Position numbers and translations under genes: made by a program. A DNA stretch of 64,000 nt from Sinotaia quadrata (taxonomy: Eukaryota; Mollusca; Gastropoda; Architaenioglossa; Viviparidae): NCBI GenBank assembly GCA_028829895.1, contig CM054181.1, positions 42,524,759 to 42,588,758 on the forward strand, in the 5' to 3' direction. Shown in pieces: positions 25,231-38,714 of this stretch (position 1 is the stretch's first letter; the number at the start of each line of letters is the position of its first letter). Below the pieces are notes generated by a model that saw only the letters and a list, made by a program, of their open reading frames with translations, was not told where the DNA came from and ran no database searches.

Positions 25231-25314
25231 CCTTTGCTGTAGAGTGTTGTGAACTAAGTAAATAAGCAATAAAACTTTTTAAAAAGAATTTTTAAAATTT
25301 GATTATTGCTTTAA

Positions 25315-25480
25315 TGGAAGAGTCCTCCTTGTAGACAGATTGCACCATCAACTAATGTTGCTGTCATTTCTATAAGTTGTAGACACATTGCACCATCAAA
25401 TAATGTTGCTGTCAATTCTATAAGTTGTAGACAGATTGCACCATCAGTTAATGTTGCTGTCATTTCTATAAGTTGTTCTC
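25315..25480. repeat. About 57-bp array, three copies
   Basis: GTAGACAGATTGCACCATCA, then AATGTTGCTGTCATTTCTAT, three times, just past the USP47 poly(A) signals. Confidence 0.85.
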
Positions 25481-26580
25481 TTCAACCAACATTATTAAAA
25501 TGATGAAAAGGTATATTGGATTTGCTGAACCAGATTTTGAGAGTGTTTGTGAGAAAGAGAGAGAAGTACACATTTTAATATATTTCTCTTAAATTCCATA
25601 AGTGATAATAGAGTACATTGTCAGTAAACTGTGAAGTTCTTTGAGTTTATTATCAGTGTACTAAATTGGTCTGCATTTTTAACTCAACTGTTCATACTCT
25701 AAAGCAAGAATATAGTGAACTGTTCTTTAAGATTCAGGGTTTGTACCCAGTTAAGCTCGGTTTTTAACTCTGTTGTAGGAGCAAGCTTGAATTTAGTAAA
25801 CTGATAAATTCTCAAGCTTACTGTCTGCTTACCCAATTGAGCCCTGGGGTATATACTGTGATTAAGGCAAACCAGTAAGGCCTCTATTCTCATAGGCTTT
25901 ACATCCAAATAGTATGCAGAAAAGGAGTGAGCCAAGTTAACACCACATTGTACTCGGACATTTATTAGTGATTTTTTTTTTTCCAGTGCTGGCATTATTT
26001 TAATTTGTTAACACTATTATTGAAATAAATGATTGTGGCATGTTAAAGTTAAACTTTTTCAAACTTGTGTATCTTGGATGTTCGCAAAGGCTAGAAAACC
26101 TCAAGCAGTGTGTCGCAAGCATTCCTACAAAATCTGGCTGCTGTGTTATAGTACTGTTTTTTTTTTAAATTGTGTGTATGTGTGTGTGCATGCATATGTG
26201 CACTCTGGTTCATGAACTATACTCAATTGTCTCCCTTAATTTAGTGCAAAACACTTTCAGGCATTGTTTCTTTCAGATTTCTTTAATTTTCTCTTTCCAA
26301 TAGTTTATTTCCTTTGATTCTGTTTGATATGATTGCAGTTGTTTTGATATCAGATACAGTCATCATAAAGCCTGTTCCGAAAATAAGACACCACTTATTA
26401 TATGCTGGAGATTTTAAGAAAACAAAGCGTACCACACTTGTTATCTATCTGCTCACTGATTTCAAGCCTTTAATAAAAAAATATAAAAAAATTGAAATCT
26501 ACAATACTCATTATCCACTAGCAATTTTAGGCATTCATTTTTTTTCTTTTTAATGCATACAATACTATTTAAAATAATAT
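25481..26580. other. Intergenic stretch without a recognised gene
   Basis: A/T-rich, largely non-repetitive sequence after the USP47 3' end. It includes a short GT-rich tract at 26170-26200. Open frames up to 98 codons occur on both strands but show no family match or splice support. Confidence 0.5.
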
Positions 26581-27385
26581 CTACTACAGTACTGGACCTC
26601 TCATCTGGTCAGTTATGACTTTAGTATGCTGTTTTACACTAACTTATCAGATTGCATGTTACAATACTGACTCATCTGGACACTTTTGACTTTAGCATGG
26701 TGTCTTAAAATAATCATATCATATTGCAGATTACAGTACTGACTCGTCTGGTCAGTTGTGACTTTAATATACTGTTTTACAATAAACAGATCAGATTGCA
26801 TGTTACAGTACTGACTCGTCTGGACAATTGTGACTTTAGTATGGTGTTTACACTAAACATATTAAATTGCATGTTACAATACTGACTCATCTGGACATTT
26901 GTGACTTTAGTATGCTGTCTTACAATAAACATTTCAGATTGCACGTTACAGTAATGACTTATATGGACAGCTGTGACTTTAGCATGCTTACCTTATGATT
27001 AAAAAATAGCTTGTTCAGACAGCACATATCAGATTGCATTCTACAGTTCTGAACTTCTGGACAGCTATGACTTTAGCATGCTTACTTAAAAATAAAAATG
27101 ATGACCAAAACAAATGGCTTATTCAGACTGCTTACTGTAGTGCTGACTCGTCTAGACAATCGTGACTTTAGCATGCTATTTTACGATAAACATGAAAACA
27201 AAACAAGTAGTTAGTTCAGATTTCATGCTACAGTATTGACTCCTTTGGACAAGCATGACTTTAACATACTACCTTATGATGACCTAAACAAATAGCATGT
27301 TCAGATTTCATGTTATAGTACAAATCTCATCTGGACAGCCGTGACTTTAGCATGCTACCTTATGATAAACATAATGAATATATAC
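26580..27385. repeat. About 75-80-bp array, about 10 copies
   Basis: Units share TACTGACTCGTCTGGACA, GTGACTTTAGTATGCT and CAGATTGCATGTTACAG. Divergence rises toward the right end. Confidence 0.88.
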
Positions 27386-28455
27386 AAGTGGTTCAGATTT
27401 CTGCTGTATGATTAAAATGCTCTAATGTGAAAATGAATGATTATATCATTTTCAATGTATTAAACTTAATTGTCTTAATAATTTCTCTCAAACTTTCACT
27501 TCAATACAAAGAAAGGGTGGGTAGTGTTTTTAAAAATAACTTATTATTCAAATGTTTCAAGGAGTGTATGGCTTTAACGTGGCAACTGATGATAATACTT
27601 TTAAAATATTTTCAAAGTAATTCTATGAAAATATCTAATTCCTATACAGAGGATGTCTTCAGATTGTGTGATTTACAGCAAATTGTGAGAAACTATTTGA
27701 CATTAATTCTTTTCTTTGTCAGTGTTTCAAGTGTCTATAGAAACAAGAGGTTGTTCTTTGAATGCAATGAATGTTTATTTAAATATGTTTATATATGCAT
27801 TCTGTTCAAGCTTTTACATCGAAACTTAGAAGCTTACAAATCTTGCATTGCAGGTCAATTTCTGTTCTGACATTTTTCATTTTCCCATCTAATCTACAAT
27901 CTTTTTTCTGATCTTAATTGTAAAGCAATTCATTGTAGTGGTATGTTTGTAGTTCCTTTTTTATTTCAGACTTGTTCCTTCTAGGTAAGTGGTCTGGAAT
28001 CATAGTGAAAATCATAAATACAAAACTGTGTCAATACAGTAATATTTATTGTTTCATGTGAACCCAGAGCAATGTCGCAGATAATTATTATTTAATAGTC
28101 ACTAATCATATCTCAGATAATAATTCCACTTTTGTTTAGTATTGTAAGTTTCTTTACTTATTCAAGTACTCGTGGCAATAATTATCAAGTCCACAAGTAT
28201 TATCCTGCCACTTACATGTAACAGTTATTTACAATGTACAATATTATACACTGTTGCATCAAACACATGTTTAACATAGACAAATTCAACCGTATGTACT
28301 CACTCAAATCAAGGTATATTTTCATACTATATGACCTGCAAGCCTTCTACTTCATCTGGTGCCCAACCAAAGAAATGGTGATCTGTTCCAACGCTGTGGA
28401 AATAACTGCCCATTTTTGACTTGTTAAGAGAGGATATATCTGTCTCAAATGTGGT
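27386..28455. other. Intergenic, one long A/T-rich open frame, no gene supported
   Basis: Holds a 147-codon plus-strand frame (27427-27870, starting MKMNDYIIFNVLNL) rich in Leu, Ile, Phe, Tyr and Asn as expected from A/T-rich non-coding DNA. I see no domain, signal or splice support. Confidence 0.4.
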
Positions 28456-28548
28456 GCTAAATCAACAACCTAATATACATATAACAAGTAAAATGAGAGG
28501 ATTATTTTACATCAATATTTCCATGAAACCACGTTTGAATAATTTGTG
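28455..28548 (+). repeat. Short interspersed repeat R3, copy 1
   Basis: About 90 bp matching 41667-41752: CTAAATCAACAACC, ATATACATATAA, AATGAGA-GATTATTT, ACATCAATATTTCCA and GTTTGAATA in order. Confidence 0.72.
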
Positions 28549-28559
28549 TCTCTATTTCT

Positions 28560-29685
28560 GTGACACACATTGGTCTTCATTACTTCTGGCATCTTTCTTT
28601 TTATAATCTTTTTTATTTTCATGACACCTTTTTTTACCCTTGAGTCTCCTTTATTTCTGGGATGCCTTTGAGCTGCCATTGTTTCTGTGACACTTTTCTT
28701 ACATATTGAGTCTCTATTTTTGTGATATCTTTCTTACACCTTCAATCTATTTTTTTGACATCTTTCTTACAACCTCAATCTCTTTTTTTATGACACTTTT
28801 CTTACATCTTCAATCTCTTTATCTATTGACATCTTTCTTACATCTTTAGGTTCTATATCAATGACACCGTTTTTACATCTTAAATCTCTATATCTGTGAC
28901 ACTATATCTATGTATATCTATGACACCATTTTTACATCTTAAGTATATCTGTGACACTATATCTATGTATATCTACGACACCTTTTTTACATCTTAAGTC
29001 TCTATATCTGTGACACTATATCTATGTATATCTACGACACCTTTTTTACATCTTAAGTCTCTATATCTGTGACACTATATCTATGTATATCTATAACACA
29101 TTTTTCACATCTTAAGTCTCTATATCTGTGACACTATATCTATATATATATCTATGACACCTTTGGTCTCTATATCCTTGATCTTTCTTACAACTTTAGT
29201 CCGAAAATCTGACACTTTAGTCTCTCTTTCTGTGACACCTTTCTTACACTTTCTAAATTATTTCTCTGACACATTTCCTATCTTGTGAGCCTCCATTATT
29301 TCTGAGCAACTTTGAGTCTTATGTCTGTAATCTCTTGAATATCATTTATTCTGAGACACCTTTAGTCTCCAGTATTTCTGTGACACCTTTCTTACCTCTT
29401 GAGCCTCCATTATTTCTGTGACAACTTTGAGTTTCTTTTATGTCTGTTACCCCTTGAATATCATTTATTCTGAGATATCTTTGAGTCTCCATTATTTCTG
29501 ACACAATCCTTACCATTGAGTCTCCATCATTTCTGTTCTTATCCTTCATTCCTCCATTATTTCATGCATTTTTCTTACCATTTGAGCTTCCATTATTGCT
29601 GACACCTTTCTTACTCTTTGAGATTCCATTAGTTCTGGGACACCTTTGAGTCCCCATTATTTCTGAAACAGGTTTCTTTTATTTT
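28560..29685. repeat. Diverged array with TCTGTGACAC-type unit
   Basis: The left part has units of about 30-40 bases. 28860-29160 is more regular, about 54-60 bases (TTTTTTACATCTTAAGTCTC, then TATATCTGTGACACTATATC). 29290-29670 has about 60-base units (TTGAG-CTCCATTATTTCTG). The plus strand is strongly pyrimidine-biased. Confidence 0.85.
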
Positions 29686-30545
29686 TACCATACAATCTAC
29701 CATGTTCTGCCATGTGGGTTTCTTTTCTCAACACTCTGTCTCAGTCATAACTTTCTCTTAAAGGTTTAACTTACGTCTCTTTTCCTCTTCTTACCACCCC
29801 CCTGTCTTTCATATATTTTCTTTTCTCTCTATTTTTACCCATACAATCTGTTTTTCTCTCTCAACACTCTCTGTCTCAGTCCTAACTTTCTCTTAAGGTC
29901 TAACTTATGTGTCTCTTTCCCCCCTTATTACCACCCCTTTGTCTTTCATATATTTTCTTTTCTCTCTCTTATTTCTGATTTTCTCCCCTCACCACCTTCT
30001 TTCTTCCTTCTATTCCATCCTTCAATTTCTTTGTTTCTTGTCTTTCTATTTCTTCTGGATCCTAAGAGAAATGGGAGCTTTATGGCAGAGAATGTCTAGA
30101 ATGTCTAGACTCACATATAAAAAGAGGTAGTTCAAATTTCTACCAACACACTCTCCAACATGCTCTTTCTTTAGCTCAGCACTAACAAACTGCACCCCAT
30201 GTTGTAAAGTGCTAAGAGATTTTAATTTGTTACATAATCACCAGTATCACATTCTTTTTTCCTTTATCCTCAATCTGTTACATCTTCCATTCATTTATTT
30301 CTCCACCCCTCCCCTGTCTCTCTATCAATTTTTTAATTCTCTCCTCTATTATTTCATTTTTTCTAACCTTTCCTTATGTGATTTCTGTCTCTTTCTCTCA
30401 GACACTCTTCCTTTTGTAATTTCTATCTATCTCTTTGATTTCATTCTCTCTCTCTTTCCATTTTCTTCTCTCTTTTTTACTTCCTCTTTTTCTTTATTTT
30501 CTCTCTTGCTCCCTCTCTTTCTCTCCTTTCTATGTCTGTATCTCA
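29686..30545. repeat. Long pyrimidine-rich tract
   Basis: C/T-dominated plus strand with words such as TCTCTTTCTCTC. It includes a duplicated block (TTTTCTC-CAACACTCT-TGTCTCAGTC at about 29725 and 29850, ending CATATATTTTCTTTTCTCTC in both). Its open frames are compositional. Confidence 0.8.
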
Positions 30546-30609
30546 TTGAACATGCCAGCTCCAAAAAGGTACAAAGGTCTGCTGGCCTTATGCCTATGCT
30601 TTACAAAAA

Positions 30610-30790
30610 ATGCTACAGTACCAGACCACAAAGGAAGCTGGTAGGAGTGACTCAGAAGAAAGTAAGATAATACACACATCAAATTCAAAATTTCAATCTA
30701 CCTTTAAAATAAAAATTGGCATACTAACACTTAGGATTTCTGTGACATTTTGTGAAAAGAAACATGATTTTGGCATTCTGCATTATTATT
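30610..30790 (+). repeat. Interspersed repeat family R2, copy 2
   Basis: Same landmarks as 10003-10175 (GTACCAGACCACAAAGG, TTAAAATAAAAATTGG, TACTAACACTTAGGATTT, CATGATTTTGG/CACATTTTGG). It follows a long T/C-rich tract. Confidence 0.75.
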
Positions 30791-31190
30791 CTTGTCTGGT
30801 GATAATAAAAAATGTACTTTAAAACCATTTTATTTAAGGAACATAATCTGAAAAATGATATTTATGTGAGTGAAGTTGCAGGCAAATATCAAATAAGAAA
30901 TAAATGTAAAATTAAAATAATATGATTTATAGTGAGGCAAATATAAATGTTTTCACAGTGAAAGAATGTATTTTATTTTAGATAGAACTTTTGCTTCAAT
31001 AGCTATAAGAAATGTTCTGTATATTCAGAATAGATTTTTTGTTTTAATAGTTTTCATCATATGATTTATTGTTTAGCTCAGAAGCCTGAACTAGGATTTG
31101 GGGCCCCACACACCACAAAATAACAAATTTTTCACTCAAAAGACAACTGAAGAAGAATGTATTTCATTTTGCACAGTAGTGTTCTCTCTG
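30790..31190. other. Intergenic, nothing recognised
   Basis: A/T-rich sequence between R2 and the 31195 array; no coding, repeat or RNA signal seen. Confidence 0.4.
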
Positions 31191-31194
31191 GAAG

Positions 31195-31515
31195 ATCTGC
31201 TGATGTTTAGCATAAAAAGCAGGCGATTGGCAGACATTTTGATATAGACTTTTCATAAAGGACATTTGTCTTATAGCCTGAGTGATTGTTTAACCACAAA
31301 ATAGCTCTGTCCACATGTTTAAGAGGGGTGAAGGAGAGAAGAGTTGGATTGCTAGACATTTTGCATGTGGACTTTTCATCATTTCACTGTACAGCCCAGA
31401 TGATTGTTTAATGACAAAAAAAACTCTGGCCACAATGTTTATGGAGGTGAAAGGAGAGGTGTTGGATTGCCAGATATTTCACAGATGAACTTTCATAAAG
31501 GACATTCACCCTTAG
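31195..31515. repeat. About 115-125-bp array, three copies
   Basis: Units share GATTG-CAGACATTT, GACTTTTCAT-A, GATTGTTTAA-CACAAAA, CTCTG-CCACA-TGTTTA and GAGG-GTGAA-GGAGAG. Confidence 0.8.
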
Positions 31516-32925
31516 TTTGAGTAAGACATATATTCATGCAACACAATTAAACTACCATCACGTGCCATATGTGCTTCAAAATGTAAAAATGAAATAGATT
31601 TATACAGAACTAACTAAACAAGACATTTCTTTTTCAAATTCAGTTATCTTCTTTAACTTGGGCAATACTGGATATGGACAGATGATGATAGTTTTATTGT
31701 GTTGAGTAAATATATGTAAATAGAATATATGCTAGACCCCATCCACAGATGCCCCTACCATCCAGTGTGTTCTATAAGCACCACAGAAATGATCTATTGT
31801 TCATCAGTATTAAAGTAAATTCCCATGTGATCATCTTCTGTGACATCAATGTTACTTCTCTTAAGTCAACAAATAAAACGGTCTCAGTAAACATCATCCC
31901 ATAGAGTGAAAAAATGCCAGTTATTTATTCTATGACATATATGTAAGGAAACAATAAATTTATCATCACATGCCATATTCACTTTGGACTGTAAAAATGA
32001 AATATTTACTCAACACGTCATCTATAAGATGACTTAGTAATATAGAAGGAAATCAAATAAACATGATATATTTACTCAACGCATCATCTACGTGTAAGCC
32101 AACTAAATGGAGAGTATTGTAGACTGCATCTAACGTAAACATATATCAATGGATTAGCCTCAATGATGGATTTATACAGAACTCATTAAACAAGTCTTTT
32201 TTTTTCAACTAATAAAAGCTTTTAAAGTTCAGTTATGTTCTTTTACTCAGGCAATGCTGGATATATCAGCTAGTATTTTATTTATATATATATAAATACA
32301 TAATGTTTTACTATTTGTTTATGATACCAAAGAAAATCATTTGTACATAAATTCTTTCAAAAATAAATTACCATAGGCATTGTTTGGCCATTTAGATAAA
32401 AGATGGGCAATAACTTTTCTTGAATTTTTTAACCTTTGTAATGATAATATTAAACACTAAAATTTTTGACTATCTAGAAGTTTCCTCAGCTGCTGAAAAC
32501 TACGACCAACCAGATGTAAATGTCAGTCCCACAAACCAGATTTTGTCCTCTTGTAAGACACTATCATTTATAACACTGAACACTTCTCGATTAAAACAAG
32601 TCAATAGTTTCTATGACTTCTCGTTCTTTTATTGGTCTCATGTAAAATGATAATTATGTTTTATCACAATAGAGTTTACAGCAAAATGATGTAATCTTTA
32701 ATGTAAGATGCTATAATTAGTCAATGCTTTTGTATAAAAAAAAAAAGAAGAGAAAGAAAGATAAAGGAAATAATTATGTAACGTCTGAACACCTCGTTCA
32801 GTCAGGTTTGTGAAAATGATTAAGTGCCTAACTACATGAACATGATATCAATTTTTGTACCTCCAGCTTATATTACAATTAACGTATCATGAATGTTGAA
32901 AAGTTCCATTCACCCAACATAATTA
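31516..32925. other. Intergenic with weak duplications, no gene
   Basis: Contains a diverged repeat of CATCACATGCCATAT near 31555 and 31963 with TATTTACTCAACRCATCATCTA (31990-32090), and TTTATACAGAACT-A-TAAACAAG at about 31597 and 32170. No coding signal. Confidence 0.5.
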
Positions 32926-34310
32926 AATGACACAGACACTCACAAAGTTCCACACACACTCATCAAGTTCCATACATTTAGGTGACACAAACACTTGCCA
33001 AGTTCCAACACATTTATCACATTATATAATTAGTGTAACATTAATACCATACATCTAACACTCAATAGTACAGTGTAATATAAATTCCATATAACTAGCA
33101 CATAATAAATGAGTGTAACATTAGTACCATACATCTAGCACTCAATAACATAGTGTAACATTTATCATAAGTTCCATATACCTAGCACATAATACAATTA
33201 GTGTAACATAAATTCAATACGTTTAACACAATTAGCATAAGTTCTAATCTAGCACTTAATACAATTAGTATAACATTAAGTCCCATACATCTTATACTCA
33301 ACAGTATGTTGTTACATAAGTTCCATATATTTAGCATCCACTACAATTGGAGTAACATAAACAATTGCTAAGTCTCAATCCCACCACATGGTAAACTTAA
33401 TACAACAAACACTTACTAATTTCATATATCCAACACAATATACAATTAATATGACATAAACACTTAACTACATTTATATGTCAATACAATTAATATGACA
33501 AAAACTCTTATTAAGTTCATATGTTCAACACTGTACAATTAATATGACAAAAAAAAACACTTATTCAGTTCATGTCCAACAATCACTACAATTAATATGA
33601 CAAAAAACACTTTTTCATTTCATATGTCCAACAATCACTACAATTAATATGACAAAAAACACTTTTTCATTTCATATGTCCAACAATCACTACAATTAAT
33701 ATGACAAAAAACACTTTTTCATTTCATATGTCCAACAATCACTACAATTAATGTGACTCTAATACTAGTAAGTCTCATACCCACAGCACAGTTAATTAAT
33801 ATAATAAAATATTTGATACTTTCTAAAGACTCAGCACAGTGCAATTAATGAATATAACATAAATAATAAATAAAGCACATAACACACTTATTTAATTTAA
33901 TACTTATATTTGAAATGTACCTCTGACTCAAAACAGTGCAGTTCATTAATGTAACACAGATATTTGATATATTTGTATGAACACCTAACAACCAATATGT
34001 ATATAAGCTCTACCCACCACAATGTAATTATGTGACATAAGCACTACCAACACAATGTAATTAATGTGACATAAGCACTACCAACACAATGCAATTAATG
34101 TGATATAAGCACTCCCCAACACCATGGAATTAATGATAAAAGCACTACCCAGTATAATTTAATTAATGTGATATAAGTACTACCCAACACATGTTATTAA
34201 TGTGATAAAGCAGTACCAAACACAATGTAGTTAATTTGACATGATCGGTAATAAGTTATGTACACTCAATATATAATTAATGTGACATGATAATCCCAAG
34301 CACCGAACAC
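32926..34310. repeat. Minisatellite region with a nearly identical 52-bp core
   Basis: Long succession of related units. At about 33590-33745 three units of 52 bp (ACAATTAATATGACAAAAAA, then CATATGTCCAACAATCACT) are essentially identical. Flanking units to 34310 keep AATTAATGTGACATAAGCAC but are diverged. Confidence 0.88.
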
Positions 34311-34679
34311 ACAAAAGGAACAATACAAAAGTTTAATACTGATAAATAAGATATTACTTCCGAGCAGCATTAATGTAAACAAATAAATCGCTGCATTGCA
34401 ATAAAGTGTAATACTGTCCTAAATCAACATAGTGAAATAAAACCAGGTTACTCATGGGGCTACAAAGAGACACTTCATGGTATGAAAGTTTGCAGAATAT
34501 GTTCATAAACAGCAATCTTTTGTTAAAGAAAGCAAGAAATATCAATGTGTACTGAATTTATATTTTAAGCTTCCTGTTAAATGGAATAAAAACTACTTGA
34601 CACCACAAGCAAAACTACTGATAATAGAAATACATTAGTGGCTTCAACTATGGTTTGCTTACAATACACTGAATATTTT

Positions 34680-34965
34680 CATTTATTTTACAGACCAAGG
34701 TTGGCTCATGTTTGCAAACCTGGCAAACTGCCCCATATGTTCAAGGATGCTTATAGAATAACTGTGCAGCTGTACATATCTGCTGGCATTTGTAAATAAA
34801 CATCCCATAATGTATGTAAGGTCATAAGATATCTGGCTGATATTTGTGAATAAGCATCTTATAATACTTATAAGGTCACTTGTTATCAGGCTGGCATTTG
34901 TGAAAAAATATCCATAATGCAAGTATGGTTACCAGCTACTGGTTTGCATTTGTAAAAATGTAAAA
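34680..34965. repeat. About 65-bp array, about four copies
   Basis: Units share CTGGCATTTGTGAATAA, CAT-CCATAATG-ATGTAAGGT and ATCTGGCTG. Confidence 0.78.
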
Positions 34966-35049
34966 CACTTTGCATGAATAGATAAAATTACTTATAATTA
35001 TAAACAAATAATGCACACTGTATGCATGATTGATTATCAGCTAATTGTT

Positions 35050-36015
35050 AGGATATTTGAAGAAATGAAATATTATTCCAGTATAGATATTATTGGTGAA
35101 TAAATAGAACATTATGCCTATTTAGATTTGCAAATTGTCAATAAATAAAGCAATGTTATTTGTGTGGTTGACAAATAACTGCATTCATGAATAAAGCATT
35201 ATGACCCTGAGCTAATTCTGTTTGTGAATAAATTATGCATATATAGCAGTCAGTTTAAATATTTGTGAATAAACATGCTTGTGTAGATCTAACTGTACAC
35301 ATTGTGACTAAATAATGCATTATAAATATGTGGTCATCAGCTATGTATGTGTTTGTGAATGAAAGTGAATAAAACACATATATGTGTAGATCTAGCTGTA
35401 TGCATTGATCACTAGGTGAAACATATGTATGAAACAGATCTAACTGCATACATTTGTGAATAAATGAAATAGTATTTGTAAATCTAGCTTTATACATTCC
35501 TGAGTGGATGAAATTTATTATTAATTTATTCATAAATGAATACATTAGATCTACACATACATATGTATTCATTTATGAATAAATTAAACATGTATATGTA
35601 GATCTACCTGTATGCATGTGAGAGTAAATGAAATGCATATATGTGTAGATCTAACTAAACACTTGTGAGCAAATGAAACACATGTATGTGTAGATCTAAC
35701 AAAACACTTGTGAACAAATGAAACACATGTATGTGTAGATTTAACTATATGCTTTTGTAAGTAAATGAAATATGTATAGATTTAACTGTATATATTAGTG
35801 AGTAAATGAAACATGTATGGGTAGATCTAACTGTATACATCTGTAAGTAAATGAAAAGTGTATGTGTAGACCAAGTCATACACATTTTGAATAATAAATA
35901 ACATACCTATATGTAGATATAACTCTACATATCTTTGGATCTAATTGTATACATTCTTGAGTGAATGAATAAATTAAACACATGTATGTGTAGATCTAGC
36001 TCTATGCAAAAGGGT
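35050..36015. repeat. About 50-bp array, about 15 copies
   Basis: Units share GTGAATAAATGAAACACATG, then TATGTGTAGATCTAACTGTA, then TACA. A local palindrome around 35515-35585 (TTTATTCATAAATGAATACA and its complement TATGTATTCATTTATGAATA) shows an inverted unit. Confidence 0.85.
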
Positions 36016-36289
36016 AATACATAATGAACAAGGCATATCAGCTACACAACATATCTATCTCTAAGAAAGCAAATGTGCCAGAATCTAATAAATTACAATG
36101 ATGATACAAACAGTTAATGTAGGATAAATTGCCTATAGTCTTATTATTAATGACACCATTATAGACTACTCAATCATTTTTTTAAAGATGTTTTTTTTTT
36201 AAAGTATACAGAAATAAATTTCTTTACAAACATATAAAGTGAAGCAATTATAAGGAAAGGTAAAAAAAACAACAACTAAGAAACATCAA

Positions 36290-36850
36290 TACTTTTGTTT
36301 CTGATGGAAGAAATGTTTTTATTAGGATTAATACTGATACTGTCACTGGCCTTTGACAATAACAGTATATAAACAAATATTAAAAATAGAGTCTGTTTCT
36401 GTATTTGGTAATACTGATGTTTATGTAATTGATCTTTGACAATAATGGTAAAACAAACAAATATTAAAAATAATCTGTTTCTGCATTTGGTAATACTGAA
36501 GTCTAAGTAATTAATCATTGATCACAGTAATATAAACAAATATTTAAAAATATATATATTTCTGCATTAGATAATACTGCAGTCTAAGTAACTGGTCGTT
36601 GACAATAACATACTATAAAGAAATATTAAAAATAAATCTGTTTCTGCATTTGGTAATACTGCAGTCTAAGTAAATGGTCGTTGACAATAACATACTATAA
36701 AGAAATATTAAAAATAAATCTGTTTCTGCATTTGGTAATACTGCAGTCTAAGTAAATGGTCGTTGACAATAACATACTATAAAGAAATATTAAAAATAAA
36801 TCTGTTTCTGCATTTGGTAATACTGAAGTTTATTTACATGATTTTTAACA
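36290..36850. repeat. About 82-bp array with three near-identical central copies
   Basis: GTTTCTGCATTTGGTAATAC, then TGCAGTCTAAGTAAATGGTC, then GTTGACAATAACATACTATA. Units at 36580-36825 are almost identical; those to the left are diverged. Confidence 0.88.
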
Positions 36851-37745
36851 TTAATGGTAATATCTATTAAATAATTTGTCTGCTTTAAAAACCGTATATA
36901 GTATTCAATTCTCGTTTTATGCGGGACTGCTGCATTTTAAGATTTGCTATATAATATAGAAGAATGCATATAATGGAAACATATTATCAATACATGAATA
37001 ACTTATTAACAGGAAACATGCACGATTTTGATCCTTTGAGCAGTTCTAGAGTAGAAACTAACATATACAAAGTGTCGACATCCTTATATATTAAACTCAA
37101 AGTTAATTTCATGTGCATCTGTTAGATGTTAGGAGCATAGATAGCTTTTGTATGTGATGTCTGGTTTGTCAAGAATCTCTTGATAAAAACCAGACTTAAT
37201 GGTAGTACCAGCTAAGTGGAATGGGACTATGTAAAAAACTGCCACCAAAAAAATAAAAACATAGCTGTCACAAAATAAGTCTTCTGCTTAAATAATAAGT
37301 TAAAGCACAATCTAATACCTGCTTTACATTAGTAATGATCAGAAAAATAATTCACAAAAATGTGTCAGAATATATTCAGAGTGAAATAATAATAATAATT
37401 TGAAAACAAATGATATTTAAATGAAAAAATATTTACAGTGAGCAAACTACTAAGAAACATTTCTTAAAAAGCACACTAGAATAGACATAAATGCCATCTA
37501 TCAGACAGATATGATGTGTGCATATTATTAAAATTGAAACATCTTAAAAAGTACACATCACTGTAAAAAATAATTGTTTATAGGTTACACATTTATCAGA
37601 CAGATACAATGTGTGCAGATAATAGGAATAAGTATACAAACATATTACAACTTCACCTTTAAATACAAATCCTTTAATTTACAAAAATAAAAATATGATT
37701 TCATATAATAAAAATATGATTTTCATTTGCTTCCTAAAGTGAAGT
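36851..37745. other. Intergenic, small duplications only
   Basis: A short direct repeat ATCAGACAGATA-ATGTGTGCA occurs at 37500 and 37592. Otherwise A/T-rich sequence without recognised features. Confidence 0.45.
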
Positions 37746-37754
37746 AACTTTAGA

Positions 37755-38165
37755 TTCTGTCTATCCGCTATTTTCATGTTTCCTAATATAAATAGCATAT
37801 TACACTGTATCAATAACTACCCTCCTCTCACACCCATCCACACACCCCTTACAAGGTAATTTCCTGTTTCCCAATATAAATAGCATATTACACTGTTTCA
37901 ATAACTAAAACCCTTCTCCCACCCACATTCACACACTTACACTTACACACACACACAACCTTACAATGTAATTTCCTGATTCCCAATATAAATAGCATAT
38001 TACACTGTATCAATAACTAAAACCCCTCTCCCACCCACCCCACCCATTCACACACACCTTACAAGGTAATTTCCTGTTTACCAATATAAATAATACATTA
38101 CATTGTATTAGTAATTATGATCCTCACTCTCCTCTCATCAAACACACCTTATAAGGTAAGTTCTT
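37755..38165. repeat. About 110-bp array, four copies
   Basis: Units share GTAATTTCCTGTTTCCCAAT, ATAAATAGCATATTACACTG and CAATAACTA, then a C-rich block (CCTCTCCCACCCAC) and an ACAC tract. Confidence 0.88.
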
Positions 38166-38714
38166 GTTTCCTAGTGTAAACAAAATTATATTATATCAAT
38201 TAGTGTAAACCATGTACATATGTATAAACTTGCTCAGTATATCAAATACAGGAACTGCCTGCAGAGTATTGTAACAGAGATCAAACAAACTTTAAAAAAT
38301 CTAAGTAAATATAATCTTTCTGCAAAGTAAGCATCATTCTGTATAAGGACTGTTTTGCATGCCTGCAGCATAATAAAAAATAATTATTGTCAGAACTCCC
38401 CATTAATGCAACTTGAACAGTCAATAAATGTCGTCCAGATTTAAATGAACCAGATATCAAATAATCTGGTCTACCCTGGGCTGCTGCCTGATCCTTATTT
38501 GAGTGACGGCAACACTAGAGTTGGATTCACACGCGGTTCATTGGGCTTTAAATGTGTATTAGTGAATCTGATAGAATGATAGAAATGCAATGAAAAGGAA
38601 AGAGCATTATTAGAATTTAATGAAGCGCAAAGTGAGTAAGTTCCTTATCAGGTGAACATGTGGCCTGCTTTTAGGTTCCATAGACTAATTCCATACAAAG
38701 GTTCAAAGATGAGA

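Noticed and set aside
27427..27870. 147-codon frame as a possible membrane protein gene
   Set aside because: Residue composition (Leu, Ile, Phe, Tyr, Asn, Lys) is what A/T-rich DNA gives; no signal, domain or exon structure found.
30209..30670. 153-codon plus-strand frame
   Set aside because: Leu/Phe/Ser composition follows from the pyrimidine-rich tract; no start context, splice support or domain.
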